Of a stretch of DNA of 64,000 nt, positions 32,488 through 41,306 are shown piece by piece. The notes under the pieces were generated by a model. That model was not told the origin of the DNA and ran no database searches. It saw only the letters and a list, made by a program, of their open reading frames with translations. The DNA comes from JAAUTY01 sp964397305. GTDB lineage: Bacteria; Cyanobacteriota; Cyanobacteriia; Cyanobacteriales; Spirulinaceae. The translations under genes were made by a program, and so were the position numbers. Position 1 is the first letter of the stretch; the number at the start of each line of letters is the position of its first letter. The stretch spans positions 112,395-176,394 of the forward strand of contig CAYNIP010000005.1 of NCBI GenBank assembly GCA_964397305.1. The letters are read 5' to 3'.

Positions 32488-34449
32488 CTAGAAGCGGTGC
32501 CCGAGGCCGAAGTGCAGGCGCGTGTTGCCGCGATCGCTAAAGCCAAGGTCTGCGCGAATCATTCCCACCGGGGAATCCAAACGCAGGCCGGCCCCATACC
32601 CAAAGCCGCTACCCTGGCGCAGTTCCTCTCCATTGTCGCCTTGGACGGGGGCCGTGGAGCCCAGATCGGTGCCAAAATCCGCAAAGAGTACCCCGGTCAA
32701 GGGCGTCGAGGCAATGGGAACCCGATATTCCGCCGACGCGAGGGCATAGCTGCGACCGCCGCCGATCTCGCTGAAGTTGTAGCCCCGCACCGAGTCGCCG
32801 CCGCCGAGGTAGAAGGCTTGGTAGGGGGGCAGATCCCCCACGGTCGTTCCCGTTTGTACATTCACGGCTAGGACCTCTGGCCGGTCTTGGCCCAGCAGGT
32901 TCGTCGGCACGAACTGGGAGTAGCTCGCATTCAGGCGATTGTTGAGAATGTGGCCGCTGCCAACCGGCACAGACTGCTCACTGCTCAGGCGTAGGAGCGA
33001 GCCCTGGGTGGGGTCGCGGGGGTTGTCGCGCTGGTCACTGGCCAGGCGGGCCCCGACGGTCACGAGGTCATCCAGGCCGGTATCGCTAAAGGAGAGGGGG
33101 TTGCCGTAGCGATCCACGGGGGCGAGGTTGCCGGCCTGGTCACGAAGGCTGACGCGGCTCACATTGAGCCCTAGGGCGGCTTCCCAGTCCTCGCTCAGGG
33201 GACGCTCCAGGGTCAGATTGCCCCCGAAGCGACCTTCTTGGGGGCGATCGCCATTGGCCAGCCGCACGTCCGAGCCGAGATTTCCCGCCGTCGTCCGCTG
33301 GCGGAAGGCCCCGACGCTGTAACCCGGCGTCCCCGGGTTGCTCGCCCGGTAGGGGTTGCGAAATTGCCCGTCAAACTGCAAATCCCGCCGACCGGCTTGC
33401 AGGTTGAGGTCCAGGTGCTGCCCGATACCCCCCAGGTTGCGGTCATTGTAGCTAACCGTGCCAAAGATTCCCGTGGACTCGCTGTAGCCCCCCCCCAGGT
33501 TCACCCCCCGGGCCGGCAACTCTCGCAGTTGATAGGTCAAGTCCGTGTGCTGCCCGTCCCCTTGCAAATCGATGGTAGCTACCTGGAACAGGCCCAGGTC
33601 GTAGATGCGGCGCAAATCCACTTGGGCGGCGGCGACGCTGAACACAGCTCCGGGCTGGAGGGTTAATTGCTGCTGGAGGAAATCCGGATGACTGCGGCCC
33701 GTCGTCGGCTGCCCGTCTTCATCAAAAAAGCGGACTGCCACCGAGCGCAACTGCCCCTCGGCTACGGCCACGTGTAGCGTGCCGTCGGGCTGCAAGCGGG
33801 CGTCTGTCACCCGCGCGAGGGGGTAGCCTTGGTCGTCGTACCACTGCTCCACGGCGGCGATGCCCTGGCGCACGGCCTGGGGGCTGGCCGGTTGCCCCAG
33901 TTGGGCCTGGAAGGCCTGGTGAGCCACGTCGGGGGTCAGGACCCGGGCGTTTTGCAACTGGAGCGATCGCGCCACGACCGGCTCGACCTGATAGACCACA
34001 TCCAGACCCTGATCATTGGCCGCCTTGGCCACCTGAGCGCGAGTAAAGAGGCCGGTCTCAAGGAGGGCCTGGACATCGGCCGCCAGTTGGTGCTCGCTGG
34101 TCACACCGCCGCGCTGGGTTCCCACGGTGTTGAGGGCGATTTGGTGCAGCTCGTCCCCGACGCCGACGACGCGCACACTCGTCGCCGTGAGGGCAAAATC
34201 ATGGTGGCTGGGAGCGGGAGGGGCGGCCGGACGGCCACCGCTGGCGGGGGGGCTAAATTCGGGCACGGCCTCGACGCTGATGGTCGGGGTGGCGGCGATC
34301 GCCAGGGCTGGTGCTGGTGCTGGTGCAGCGATGTCATGGTCCGCAACTGGCTCAGGGGCGATCGCCAGATCGGCAACGGCGGGGGCGGCTCCCCCCAGAG
34401 TCCCGGCGGCGGTGAGGGTGCTGAGGGCAACCAGAGAGTAGCGCTTCAT
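32488..34449 (-). CDS. Omp85/BamA-family outer-membrane protein with POTRA domains
   Basis: 653 aa. Signal peptide at the start (MKRYSLVALSTLTAAGTLGG), an Ala/Pro linker, then about three POTRA repeats (~85-330; ALLETGLFTRAQV, GIAAVEQWYDDQGYPLARV, LRRIYDLGLFQVATIDL). The beta-barrel runs from ~345 to the end, with the RGY motif in SVRGYNFSEIGG and a C-terminal Phe (FGLGHRF), the outer-membrane insertion signature. Role: insertion of beta-barrel proteins into the outer membrane; also the ancestor of Toc75. The barrel is short for cyanobacterial Omp85 but complete to the terminal strand. Confidence 0.92.
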   Translation of the reverse strand: MKRYSLVALSTLTAAGTLGGAAPAVADLAIAPEPVADHDIAAPAPAPALAIAATPTISVEAVPEFSPPASGGRPAAPPAPSHHDFALTATSVRVVGVGDELHQIALNTVGTQRGGVTSEHQLAADVQALLETGLFTRAQVAKAANDQGLDVVYQVEPVVARSLQLQNARVLTPDVAHQAFQAQLGQPASPQAVRQGIAAVEQWYDDQGYPLARVTDARLQPDGTLHVAVAEGQLRSVAVRFFDEDGQPTTGRSHPDFLQQQLTLQPGAVFSVAAAQVDLRRIYDLGLFQVATIDLQGDGQHTDLTYQLRELPARGVNLGGGYSESTGIFGTVSYNDRNLGGIGQHLDLNLQAGRRDLQFDGQFRNPYRASNPGTPGYSVGAFRQRTTAGNLGSDVRLANGDRPQEGRFGGNLTLERPLSEDWEAALGLNVSRVSLRDQAGNLAPVDRYGNPLSFSDTGLDDLVTVGARLASDQRDNPRDPTQGSLLRLSSEQSVPVGSGHILNNRLNASYSQFVPTNLLGQDRPEVLAVNVQTGTTVGDLPPYQAFYLGGGDSVRGYNFSEIGGGRSYALASAEYRVPIASTPLTGVLFADFGTDLGSTAPVQGDNGEELRQGSGFGYGAGLRLDSPVGMIRADLGFSDRGNTRLHFGLGHRF

Positions 34450-34559
34450 GATTGTTCACCCGTGTCAAGGAGCAGAATTCGGTTCTTGCTCCCTGACCCC
34501 CAGCCGCGGCCACCGTTCCAGCCGGTGTGGCGGCAACCGAGCTGGCCTAGGGGCTAGCC

Positions 34560-35432
34560 CTAATCCAGTTGGTGGCCTGTCAGCTCCACAAAGATATCCT
34601 CGAGGTTGGACGGGCGCACCATCAGCCCCGTTTTATCCGGTACGCTTTCCAGATAGGCTTGGGCCGCGGGCAGGGTGGGAAAAAATTTCGACTCGAGGCG
34701 ATCGCCCACCTGCTTGATCGCCAGCCCCTGGCCGTACTTACCGCGAAACTCCGCCAGCGTTCCCAACTCCACCAGCTTACCGCCGTCCATGATGCCGATG
34801 CGACCCGGGCGACCCGTCGTACTCGCCTCACCGAGAAACTCGACTTCTTCCATGTAGTGCGTCGTGAGCAGGATCGTCATCCCTTGGCCGTTGAGGTCCC
34901 GGATAATTTCCCACAGGCGGCGGCGATTTTGAGGATCGAGGCCCACCGTGGGCTCATCGAGAAAGAGGATTTGCGGCTCGTGCAAGAGGGCCCGAGCGAT
35001 TTGCAGGCGGCGCTTCATGCCCCCGGAGAGGGTCTTCACCCGGTCCTGGCGGCGATCGCCCAGTTCCACATAGTCCAGCCAGCGATCAATGCGGCGCTGA
35101 CGTTCCGGGTTCGGGATGTGGTGCAGCCGCCCGTGAAACTCCAGGTTTTCCCACACAGAGAGGTCGGTATCGACGCTGACCTGCTGCAACACGACCCCGA
35201 TGGCCCGCCGCACCTGAGCGGGCTGGCGAGCGACATCGTAGCCAGCCACCGTGATCTGCCCAGCGGAGGCGCGGGTGAGACCCAGGGCCATGCGAATCGT
35301 GGTGGACTTGCCGGCCCCGTTGGGGCCCAGCAAGCTGAAGATTTCGCCGCTCTCAATCGTGAAAGAGAGCTGGTTCACCACCGGAACCTGGTTATAGAAT
35401 TTAGAAACGCTGTCGAGGACTACCGCCGTCAC
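34560..35432 (-). CDS. ABC transporter ATP-binding protein (DrrA-like)
   Basis: 290 aa. Walker A LLGPNGAGKSTTIRM (~37-47), Q-loop region IGVVLQQVSVD, signature LSGGMKRRLQIARALL and Walker B ILFLDEPTVGLD, then the switch His in LLTTHYMEEVE. The ~70-residue C-terminal extension (VELGTLAEFRGKYGQGLAIKQ...) is the DUF4162-like tail of export ATPases. No permease is adjacent: the neighbours are Omp85 downstream and por divergent. So its membrane partner must lie elsewhere. Substrate unknown. Confidence 0.88.
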   Translation of the reverse strand: MTAVVLDSVSKFYNQVPVVNQLSFTIESGEIFSLLGPNGAGKSTTIRMALGLTRASAGQITVAGYDVARQPAQVRRAIGVVLQQVSVDTDLSVWENLEFHGRLHHIPNPERQRRIDRWLDYVELGDRRQDRVKTLSGGMKRRLQIARALLHEPQILFLDEPTVGLDPQNRRRLWEIIRDLNGQGMTILLTTHYMEEVEFLGEASTTGRPGRIGIMDGGKLVELGTLAEFRGKYGQGLAIKQVGDRLESKFFPTLPAAQAYLESVPDKTGLMVRPSNLEDIFVELTGHQLD

Positions 35433-35756
35433 TGCTGAGTTTTCATAAAACTTTACACTTACAATTGTGCCCCAGAGGGGGCTTGGCTGCCAGCTATCCG
35501 CCGGGGATTGTGTCGAAAGGTGGCGATTGATGTCAATTTTTTAAGAATCATCGGCGAATTGTGACGGGCTACGGGCGATCGCGATATATAAACCCCTTGG
35601 GAGATAGGTTCATCCCAGCCTTGGCAGCCCTCACCCCCGAGCCCCCTCCCAACCTTGAGCGAGGAACTTCTGGCTCCTAGCCTTGAGAGCCGGAGCCAGG
35701 GGATGAGAGCGAGAACCATTCACCACCGCAGCATTGATTGGGAGCACTGAGACATC
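35433..35756. other. Divergent ABC/por intergenic region with a core-repeat copy
   Basis: 324 nt. The first half is AT-rich (TTTTTTAAGAATCATCGG, GATATATAAA at 35583) and probably carries promoters of both genes. The second half, 35626-35706, is a diverged copy of the core repeat (CCTCACCCCCGAGCCCC, CTTCTGGCTCC, CCAGGGGATGAG). No gene seen. Confidence 0.5.
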
Positions 35757-36725
35757 GTGGAACAAGAGCGGCAAAAAACAGTAGTGATCACTGGCGCATC
35801 TTCAGGAGTCGGCCTCCAAGCGGCCCGCGCCCTCGCTGAAAAAGGCTGGCATGTCGTCATGGCCTGCCGCAACCTGGATAAGACCAAGACCGTGGCCGAG
35901 TCCGTCGGGATGTCACCGGCCAACTATACGATTCTGCCCTTAGACCTGGCGAGCTTGGACAACGTGCGCCAGTTTGTCACGGCCTTTCGCCAACTGGGGC
36001 GGCCCTTGGATGCGTTGGTTTGCAATGCTGCTGTCTACTTACCTCTGCTCAAGGAGCCCCTCCGCAGCGCTGACGGCTACGAGCTGAGTGTGGCGACCAA
36101 TCACCTAGGGCACTTTCTGCTCTGCAACTTGATGCTGGAAGACCTGAAAAACTGCCCCTCGCCCAAGCCCCGCTTGGTGATCATTGGCACGGTGACGGCG
36201 AACCCGAAGGAACTGGGGGGCAAGATCCCCATTCCTGCTCCCCCGGATCTGGGCAATCTCCAGGGCTTCGAGCAGGGATTCAAGGAGCCGATCGCCATGA
36301 TCGACGGCAAGACGTTCAAGTCGGGCAAGGCCTACAAGGACAGCAAGCTCTGCAATATGCTGACGATGCGGGAACTGCACCGCCGCTACCACGACGAGAC
36401 GGGCATCGTTTTCAGTGCCCTCTACCCCGGCTGTGTGGCAGAAACGGCCTTGTTCCGCAACCACTTTTCCCTGTTCCAGAAGATCTTTCCCCTGTTTCAG
36501 AAGTACATCACGGGGGGCTATGTCTCGGAGGAACTGGCGGGCGATCGCGTCGCCATGGTCGTCGCCGACCCGGCCTACAACATTTCCGGCGTCTACTGGA
36601 GCTGGGGCAATCGCCAAAAAGAAGGGCGCAAATCCTTCGTGCAAGAGGTGTCCGATGAGGCTAGCGATGACGACAAGGCCGTGACCATGTGGGATCTCAG
36701 CGCCAAGCTGGTGGGCTTGGCCTAA
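35757..36725 (+). CDS. por: Light-dependent protochlorophyllide reductase
   Basis: 322 aa, the normal LPOR length. It reduces the C17-C18 bond of protochlorophyllide with NADPH in light, a step of chlorophyll a synthesis. GTG start (MEQERQKTVVITGASSGVG). NADPH motif TGASSGVG (~12-19), SDR catalytic Tyr193-x3-Lys197 in AYKDSKLCN, the LPOR-specific TANPKELGGKIPIPAPPDLG loop, YPGCVAETALFRNH with a conserved Cys, and the long C-terminal QKYITGGYVSEELAG region. All of these separate it from ordinary SDR enzymes. Monocistronic by context. Confidence 0.95.
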   Translation: MEQERQKTVVITGASSGVGLQAARALAEKGWHVVMACRNLDKTKTVAESVGMSPANYTILPLDLASLDNVRQFVTAFRQLGRPLDALVCNAAVYLPLLKEPLRSADGYELSVATNHLGHFLLCNLMLEDLKNCPSPKPRLVIIGTVTANPKELGGKIPIPAPPDLGNLQGFEQGFKEPIAMIDGKTFKSGKAYKDSKLCNMLTMRELHRRYHDETGIVFSALYPGCVAETALFRNHFSLFQKIFPLFQKYITGGYVSEELAGDRVAMVVADPAYNISGVYWSWGNRQKEGRKSFVQEVSDEASDDDKAVTMWDLSAKLVGLA

Positions 36726-37214
36726 GAGAGCCTGCGGTCCATCGCGCTCAGAACCGTTGCCAGCCAAGCTGGCTGAGCCGTGAGACTAGCGGCTGGCTTG
36801 GCGCAGAGATGCGCGCCGGCCAAAACCTTGCTTAACTGACTGCAACCCTTGATACTGCCCTCCTTGGGCTGTGTCGCGCTGCTCGAGCTTCACCAATCAA
36901 ATGCGCCATTGTAGGGTTTGGGTCTCCCAACCCTAAACCCGTTATCGGAACAGCGATCGCCCCCAAGCGGTCGTCCAAGCGCTCATAGGCGGGAGCGGCA
37001 AGGGCCCCCGGAACCCTGCCGTAAAAGGCTTGGGCAAGACCGCTGGTAATGCAGGTGAGCGTATCGTTAGCCCTACCGACGCGGTGGGTTAGTTAAGCGT
37101 GTTCCTCCCGCTGTCAGGATATTGAGCTATAAAGGGATGGAGCATATCTACACTATGAGAAATAGTAAACACTGGAATTTTCACAGCGACCCTATGTCCG
37201 CAGACTCTTAGTCT
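36726..37214. other. Intergenic stretch with hairpins and an ADP-ribosylglycohydrolase fragment
   Basis: 489 nt between por and the defence island. GCCAAGC (36763-36769) with GCTTGGC (36796-36802) may end por transcription. AGGGTTTGGG-TCT-CCCAACCCT (~36912-36933) is a compact hairpin. The homologous gene fragment is listed separately. The helicase promoter is probably in the AT-rich end (37120-37190). Confidence 0.5.
36953..37067 (-). pseudogene. 3' fragment of an ADP-ribosylglycohydrolase gene
   Basis: On the complement it reads TLTCITSGLAQAFYGRVPGA and goes on to YERLDDRLGAIA, nearly the same as the C-terminal part of the intact gene at 48675-49469 (TLTCITGGLAQAFYGGVPEP...YERLDERLGAIA). 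The DNA is roughly 80 percent identical over about 115 nt. No upstream part of the gene is present. The two homologous stretches, in the same orientation, bracket the 37.2-48.5 kb island. Confidence 0.8.
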
Positions 37215-40200
37215 ATGGCGAACCTCGAAGATCTCACCCGTGGTACTACCGTCAAAGGTATCCTGCCAACTCATAACGTTACCGTCATTGATGCGAAGTG
37301 GCATGGGAGTGACGTGGTTGAGCTGACCTATAAGGACGCGAACGGACAACCTCACACTGAAATCCTGTTTCGCGATCGCGAGCCGACCTTAGAAATAGTC
37401 ACGGGCGGGCGACTGTGGAGCTTCGATGGGGATGGGGCGTTGCTGCGGTTGGTTTCCGAAGCCCATCGCATTCGGCTGGCTCACTTATTTGATCCGCTGC
37501 TAGCGGTTCATACCTCGTTGGTGGAACCCCTGCCCCACCAGATTACGGCGGTGTATAGCGAGATGCTGACCCGTCAACCGCTGCGGTTCCTGCTGGCGGA
37601 TGATCCAGGAGCCGGAAAAACCATCATGGCTGGACTGTTTATCCGTGAATTACTGATTCGGGGAGACTTACAACGGTGCATGATTGTTTGTCCTGGCAGT
37701 CTGGCCGTACAGTGGCAGGATGAGCTGTTTCAAAAGTTTCATCTGCCCTTTGAGATTCTGACCAATGACCGGATCGAAGCGGCTCGCACTGGGAACGCCT
37801 TCGCAGAAATGCCGCTGGTCATCGTTCGGTTGGACAAGCTCAGTCGCAATGAAGACCTGCAAGCCAAGCTTGGGCAAACCGATTGGGATCTGGTGGTGGT
37901 GGATGAGGCTCACAAACTTTCTGCCTCATTTTTTGGGGGTGAAATCAAGGAAACCAAGCGGTATAAGCTCGGCAAGCTACTGTCAACGCTAACCCGCCAT
38001 TTCCTGCTGATGACGGCAACGCCTCACAATGGGAAAGAGGAAGACTTCCAGCTTTTCTTGGCGCTGCTCGATGGCGATCGCTTCGAGGGACGGTTCCGAG
38101 ACGGGGTCCATGTCTGCGATACCTCCGATATCATCCGTCGCCTGGTCAAGGAAGATCTGCTGAAATTTGATGGCAAACCGCTCTTTCCTGAACGTCGAGC
38201 ACACACGGTAAAGTATGTCCTGTCTGATTGGGAAGCTGTTCTTTACAAGCAAGTTACCGATTACGTCAGGGAAGAATTTAACCGAGCCGAAGCCTTAGCC
38301 AATGATGGCCGCAAAGGAACCGTTGGCTTTGCCTTGACGATTTTGCAACGTCGCCTTGCCTCTTCTCCAGAAGCCATCTACCAGTCCCTTCGACGACGAC
38401 GGGAACGACTCCAGAAACGGCTTCGGGAGGAAGAACTCTTGAAACGAGGGCTATCAGCGGAGATCGACTTTGGCCCCACCATTGACCCGGATGATTGGGA
38501 CGATGATTTTGAGGATTCCTCTAGTCATGAGCGCGAGGCTAGAGAAGAAGAGGTGGTTGACCAGGCCACGGCAGCTCGCACGATCACCGAACTGCAAATC
38601 GAGATTCGCCAGCTCGGTAAACTCGAAAATTTAGCCTTGCAGGTTCGACGCAGGGGCAAGGATCGCAAGTGGGATGAGTTGTCGCGAGTGATTCAGGCTG
38701 TATTTTCACCACAGAGGCACGGAGAGCACGGAGAGGAACCTCTGTGGTCTCTGTGTCTCCGTGGTTCTTCTCGTAAATTAGTTATTTTTACCGAACATCG
38801 GGACACCCTGAATTATCTCGTCAGCCAGATTACAACACTGATCGGACGGCCTGAAGCAGTGGTTACGATCCACGGTGGCATGGGTCGGGAAGAGCGCAAG
38901 AAGGCAGAGGAAGCCTTTAAGCAAGATGTCACGGTGCAAGTTTTAATCGCCACGGATGCGGCTGGGGAAGGGATTAATTTGCAACGGGCCCACTTGATGG
39001 TGAATTACGATCTGCCGTGGAACCCAAATCGGCTGGAGCAGCGGTTTGGGCGGATTCACCGGATTGGACAAACTGAAGTCTGCCATCTTTGGAATCTGGT
39101 GGCGGAGGAAACCCGCGAGGGGGATGTGTATCTCTCGCTGCTCAAGAAGCTGGAGATTGAGCAAAGGGCTCTCGGTGGCAAGGTTTTTGATGTGTTAGGA
39201 AAAGCGATCGCCGGCAAGGAACTGCGAGAACTCCTGATTGAAGCGATTCGCTACGGCGATCGCCCAGACGTAAAAGCGAAGCTTGACCAGGTGGTTGCCG
39301 GTCGCCTCGACCAAAGTCGGTTGCGAGAGTTGCTAGAGGAACGCGCCCTGGCACGAGATTCAATGGATGCGACCAAGGTGCAGCAGATTCGCCAAGAGAT
39401 GGAGCGAGCGGAAGCCCGAAAACTCCAGCCCCATTTCATTGCATCCTTCTTCTTAGAAGCCTTCCAGCGCTTGGGCGGTACGATTCGGCAGCGGGAACCC
39501 AAACGCTATGAAATCACCCATGTGCCAGCGGCGATCCGCGATCGCGACCGACTGATTGGCGTGGGGGAAGCCATCTTAAAACGGTATGAGCGTATCTGCT
39601 TTGAGAAGGAACTGATCAGTGTTCCTGGAAAACCTCTGGCTGATTTTGTCTGCCCTAGCCATCCCCTCCTCGATGCCACCATTGATTTGACCTTAGAGCG
39701 GCATCGGGATCTGCTGCGACAGGGCGCAATTCTGGTAGACGAAAATGATCCAGGGGAGGAAGTCCGGGCTTTGGTGTATTTGGAGCATTCCATTCAGGAT
39801 GCTCGCACCGATCGCGAGGGTCGGCGGCGGGTGGTGTCGCGTCGGATGCAGTATGTGGAGATTTTGGCACCACAGAGGCACGGAGGGCACGGAGAGATAG
39901 AGGTGAGGAATGGGGGGTATGCGCCTTACCTGGATTATCGTCCCCTTACGCCTGATGAACATTCTCTCCTAGAGGCTCAAGAAACTCTGTGTCCGACCTG
40001 CCTCTGTGGTTCAGATCTCGAAGCTCAAGCCATTACCTATGCCATTACCCAGCTTGTCCCCCAACACCTCCAAGAAGTCCGGGAACGGAAGGAAGAGCTG
40101 ATCGAAAAGACGGTTCGGGCAGTAAAGGATCGACTGACGAAGGAAATCAACTATTGGGATCAACGGGCAGCGGATCTGCGTTTGCAGGAGCAAGCAGGCA

Positions 40201-40907
40201 AACCGAATGCCAAGCTCAACTCTACCAAAGCCCAACAACGGGCAGATGAGTTAGCTGCACGGCTGCAAAAACGCCTATCTGAGTTGGAGCAGGAACGAAA
40301 GTTTTCACCCATGCCGCCTGTCGTCATTGGTGGGGCGTTGGTGGTGCCGATCGGTCTACTGCAACGGCTACAAGGAAAACGGGAATCCACGACCAGCACC
40401 TTTGCCAAAGAAACAAAGCGGGTTGAGCTAGCCGCAATGGATGCAGTCATGGCAGCAGAACGGGCGTTGGGGTATGAACCACGGGATGTCAGCGCGCAGA
40501 AGTGTGGTTATGACATCGAATCCTCTGCTCCCCTCGCCCAGCTTGGGAGAGGGGCTGGGGGTGAGGGTCTCCGCTTTATCGAGGTGAAGGGCAGGATCGA
40601 GGGGGCCGAAACGGTTACAGTCACCAAAAACGAAATTCTGGCGGCCCTCAACAAGCCAGATAATTTTATCTTGGCATTGGTGCGGGTTCCGGCAGATCAG
40701 GATTTCCCAGAGGGGGATGCGTTTCGAGTGCGCGAGTCTGGTGGGGAATATCAGGTACCAGGCAAGGACTGTGTGGTGCGGTATGTCAGGCAACCGTTCC
40801 AACAGCCAGATTTTCGATCGTGTAGTGTGAACTACCCCTGGAAAGACCTTTGGAATGATGGATACGAACCACAGAGGCACGGAGAACACGGAGATGGAGT
40901 TGAATGA
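37215..40907 (+). CDS. SNF2-family helicase with DUF3883 nuclease-like C-terminus (defence helicase)
   Basis: 1230 aa. N-terminal RapA-like strand region, then helicase motifs: I LADDPGAGKTIMAG (~126-139), II VVVDEAHKLSAS (~226), III LLMTATPHNGKEED, IV KLVIFTEHRD (~520), V IATDAAGEGINLQ and VI QRFGRIHRIGQT (~608). A long middle region ends in the DUF3883 domain (~1090-1212): YDIES...FIEVKGR with TVTKNEILAALN, which resembles a PD-(D/E)xK nuclease core. It carries several in-frame repeat insertions (listed as repeats), and its last residues PQRHGEHGDGVE come from one too. Role by family: ATP-driven translocase of a restriction-like system. First gene of the operon. Confidence 0.88.
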   Translation: MANLEDLTRGTTVKGILPTHNVTVIDAKWHGSDVVELTYKDANGQPHTEILFRDREPTLEIVTGGRLWSFDGDGALLRLVSEAHRIRLAHLFDPLLAVHTSLVEPLPHQITAVYSEMLTRQPLRFLLADDPGAGKTIMAGLFIRELLIRGDLQRCMIVCPGSLAVQWQDELFQKFHLPFEILTNDRIEAARTGNAFAEMPLVIVRLDKLSRNEDLQAKLGQTDWDLVVVDEAHKLSASFFGGEIKETKRYKLGKLLSTLTRHFLLMTATPHNGKEEDFQLFLALLDGDRFEGRFRDGVHVCDTSDIIRRLVKEDLLKFDGKPLFPERRAHTVKYVLSDWEAVLYKQVTDYVREEFNRAEALANDGRKGTVGFALTILQRRLASSPEAIYQSLRRRRERLQKRLREEELLKRGLSAEIDFGPTIDPDDWDDDFEDSSSHEREAREEEVVDQATAARTITELQIEIRQLGKLENLALQVRRRGKDRKWDELSRVIQAVFSPQRHGEHGEEPLWSLCLRGSSRKLVIFTEHRDTLNYLVSQITTLIGRPEAVVTIHGGMGREERKKAEEAFKQDVTVQVLIATDAAGEGINLQRAHLMVNYDLPWNPNRLEQRFGRIHRIGQTEVCHLWNLVAEETREGDVYLSLLKKLEIEQRALGGKVFDVLGKAIAGKELRELLIEAIRYGDRPDVKAKLDQVVAGRLDQSRLRELLEERALARDSMDATKVQQIRQEMERAEARKLQPHFIASFFLEAFQRLGGTIRQREPKRYEITHVPAAIRDRDRLIGVGEAILKRYERICFEKELISVPGKPLADFVCPSHPLLDATIDLTLERHRDLLRQGAILVDENDPGEEVRALVYLEHSIQDARTDREGRRRVVSRRMQYVEILAPQRHGGHGEIEVRNGGYAPYLDYRPLTPDEHSLLEAQETLCPTCLCGSDLEAQAITYAITQLVPQHLQEVRERKEELIEKTVRAVKDRLTKEINYWDQRAADLRLQEQAGKPNAKLNSTKAQQRADELAARLQKRLSELEQERKFSPMPPVVIGGALVVPIGLLQRLQGKRESTTSTFAKETKRVELAAMDAVMAAERALGYEPRDVSAQKCGYDIESSAPLAQLGRGAGGEGLRFIEVKGRIEGAETVTVTKNEILAALNKPDNFILALVRVPADQDFPEGDAFRVRESGGEYQVPGKDCVVRYVRQPFQQPDFRSCSVNYPWKDLWNDGYEPQRHGEHGDGVE
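38707..38766. repeat. In-frame palindromic element inside the helicase gene (CACAGAGGCACGGAG family)
   Basis: CACCACAGAGGCACGGAGAG (38707 on) pairs with a right arm ending CTCTGTGTCTCCGTGGTT (38766). It adds about 20 codons (SPQRHGEHGE...LCLRGS) between the end of a helical segment and helicase motif IV, without breaking the frame. Confidence 0.85.
39868..40012. repeat. Separated arms of the palindromic element inside the helicase gene
   Basis: Left arm CACCACAGAGGCACGGAGGG begins at 39868; right arm (ACTCTGTGTCCGACCTGCCT and CTGTGGTT) ends at 40012. About 85 nt of coding sequence lie between. Left arm translates as APQRHGGHGEIE, right arm as TLCPTCLCGS; all in frame. Confidence 0.75.
40525..40569. 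repeat. In-frame CTCGCCCAGCTTGGGAG core-repeat insertion in the DUF3883 domain
   Basis: TGCTCCCCTCGCCCAGCTTG followed by GGAGAGGGGCTGGGGGTGAGGG encodes APLAQLGRGAGGEG between YDIES and RFIEVKG, that is, between the putative nuclease Asp and the ExK. It is the same core repeat found in intergenic copies and the MITEs. Confidence 0.8.
40867..40893. repeat. Left arm of palindromic element before the GxxExxY gene
   Basis: AACCACAGAGGCACGGAGAA then CACGGAG. It ends directly at the ATG at 40894 and also forms the helicase C-terminus. Its inverse lies at 41271-41300, so the two arms bracket the gene. Confidence 0.85.
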
Positions 40908-41268
40908 GGTGTCGGGGCAGGTGATTGGGGCTGCGATCGCGGTGCATCGGGAGTTGGGGCCAGGGTTATTGGAGTCGGCTTATGAAGCGTGCTTAGTCCA
41001 TGAATTGCGACAGCGTGGGATACAGGTTGAGCAACAGGTATCGCAACCTGTCTTCTACAAGGGATTACAGTTAGATTGTGGTTATCGTTTAGATCTATTG
41101 GTGGAGAATCGGGTGATTGTGGAGTTAAAAGCCGTCGAAGCAGTTTTACCGATTCACGAAGCTCAGCTTTTGACCTACCTCAAACTGCGTAAACTCCGCC
41201 TTGGTCTACTCATCAACTTCAACGTCCCCATCCTCAAAAACGGCATCAAACGCCTCCTCAACGGTTAA
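40894..41268 (+). CDS. GxxExxY protein (PD-(D/E)xK superfamily, PF13366-type)
   Basis: 124 aa from the ATG at 40894 (MELNEVSGQVIGAAIAVHRELGPGLLESAYE); an earlier in-frame ATG at 40855 would add 13 repeat-encoded residues (NHRGTENTE) that I consider artefactual. Family name motif GPGLLESAY is present, with a nuclease-like core RLDLLVENRVIVELKAVE (Asp, then ExK) and HEAQLLTYLKL. Family activity is not established. It lies between the helicase and methylase genes and is bracketed by repeat arms, so it looks like an inserted cassette rather than a core operon gene. Confidence 0.85.
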   Translation: MELNEVSGQVIGAAIAVHRELGPGLLESAYEACLVHELRQRGIQVEQQVSQPVFYKGLQLDCGYRLDLLVENRVIVELKAVEAVLPIHEAQLLTYLKLRKLRLGLLINFNVPILKNGIKRLLNG

Positions 41269-41270
41269 TC

Positions 41271-41300
41271 CTCCGTGCCCTCTGTGTCTCTGTGGTTCCT
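41271..41300. repeat. Right arm of palindromic element after the GxxExxY gene
   Basis: CCTCCGTGCCCTCTGTGTCT and CTGTGGTTCC, inverse of the arm at 40867-40893. It starts 3 nt after the GxxExxY stop and ends 7 nt before the methylase ATG. Confidence 0.85.
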
Positions 41301-41306
41301 TTAACT

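Noticed and set aside
35559..35590. TTGTGA and TATATA as a por promoter
   Set aside because: The spacing is 20 nt, too long for a standard sigma70 promoter; I could not find a better pair.
40855..40893. Upstream start of the GxxExxY gene (MMDTNHRGTENTE)
   Set aside because: These residues come from the palindromic repeat arm and overlap the helicase gene; the ATG at 40894 begins the conserved family sequence.
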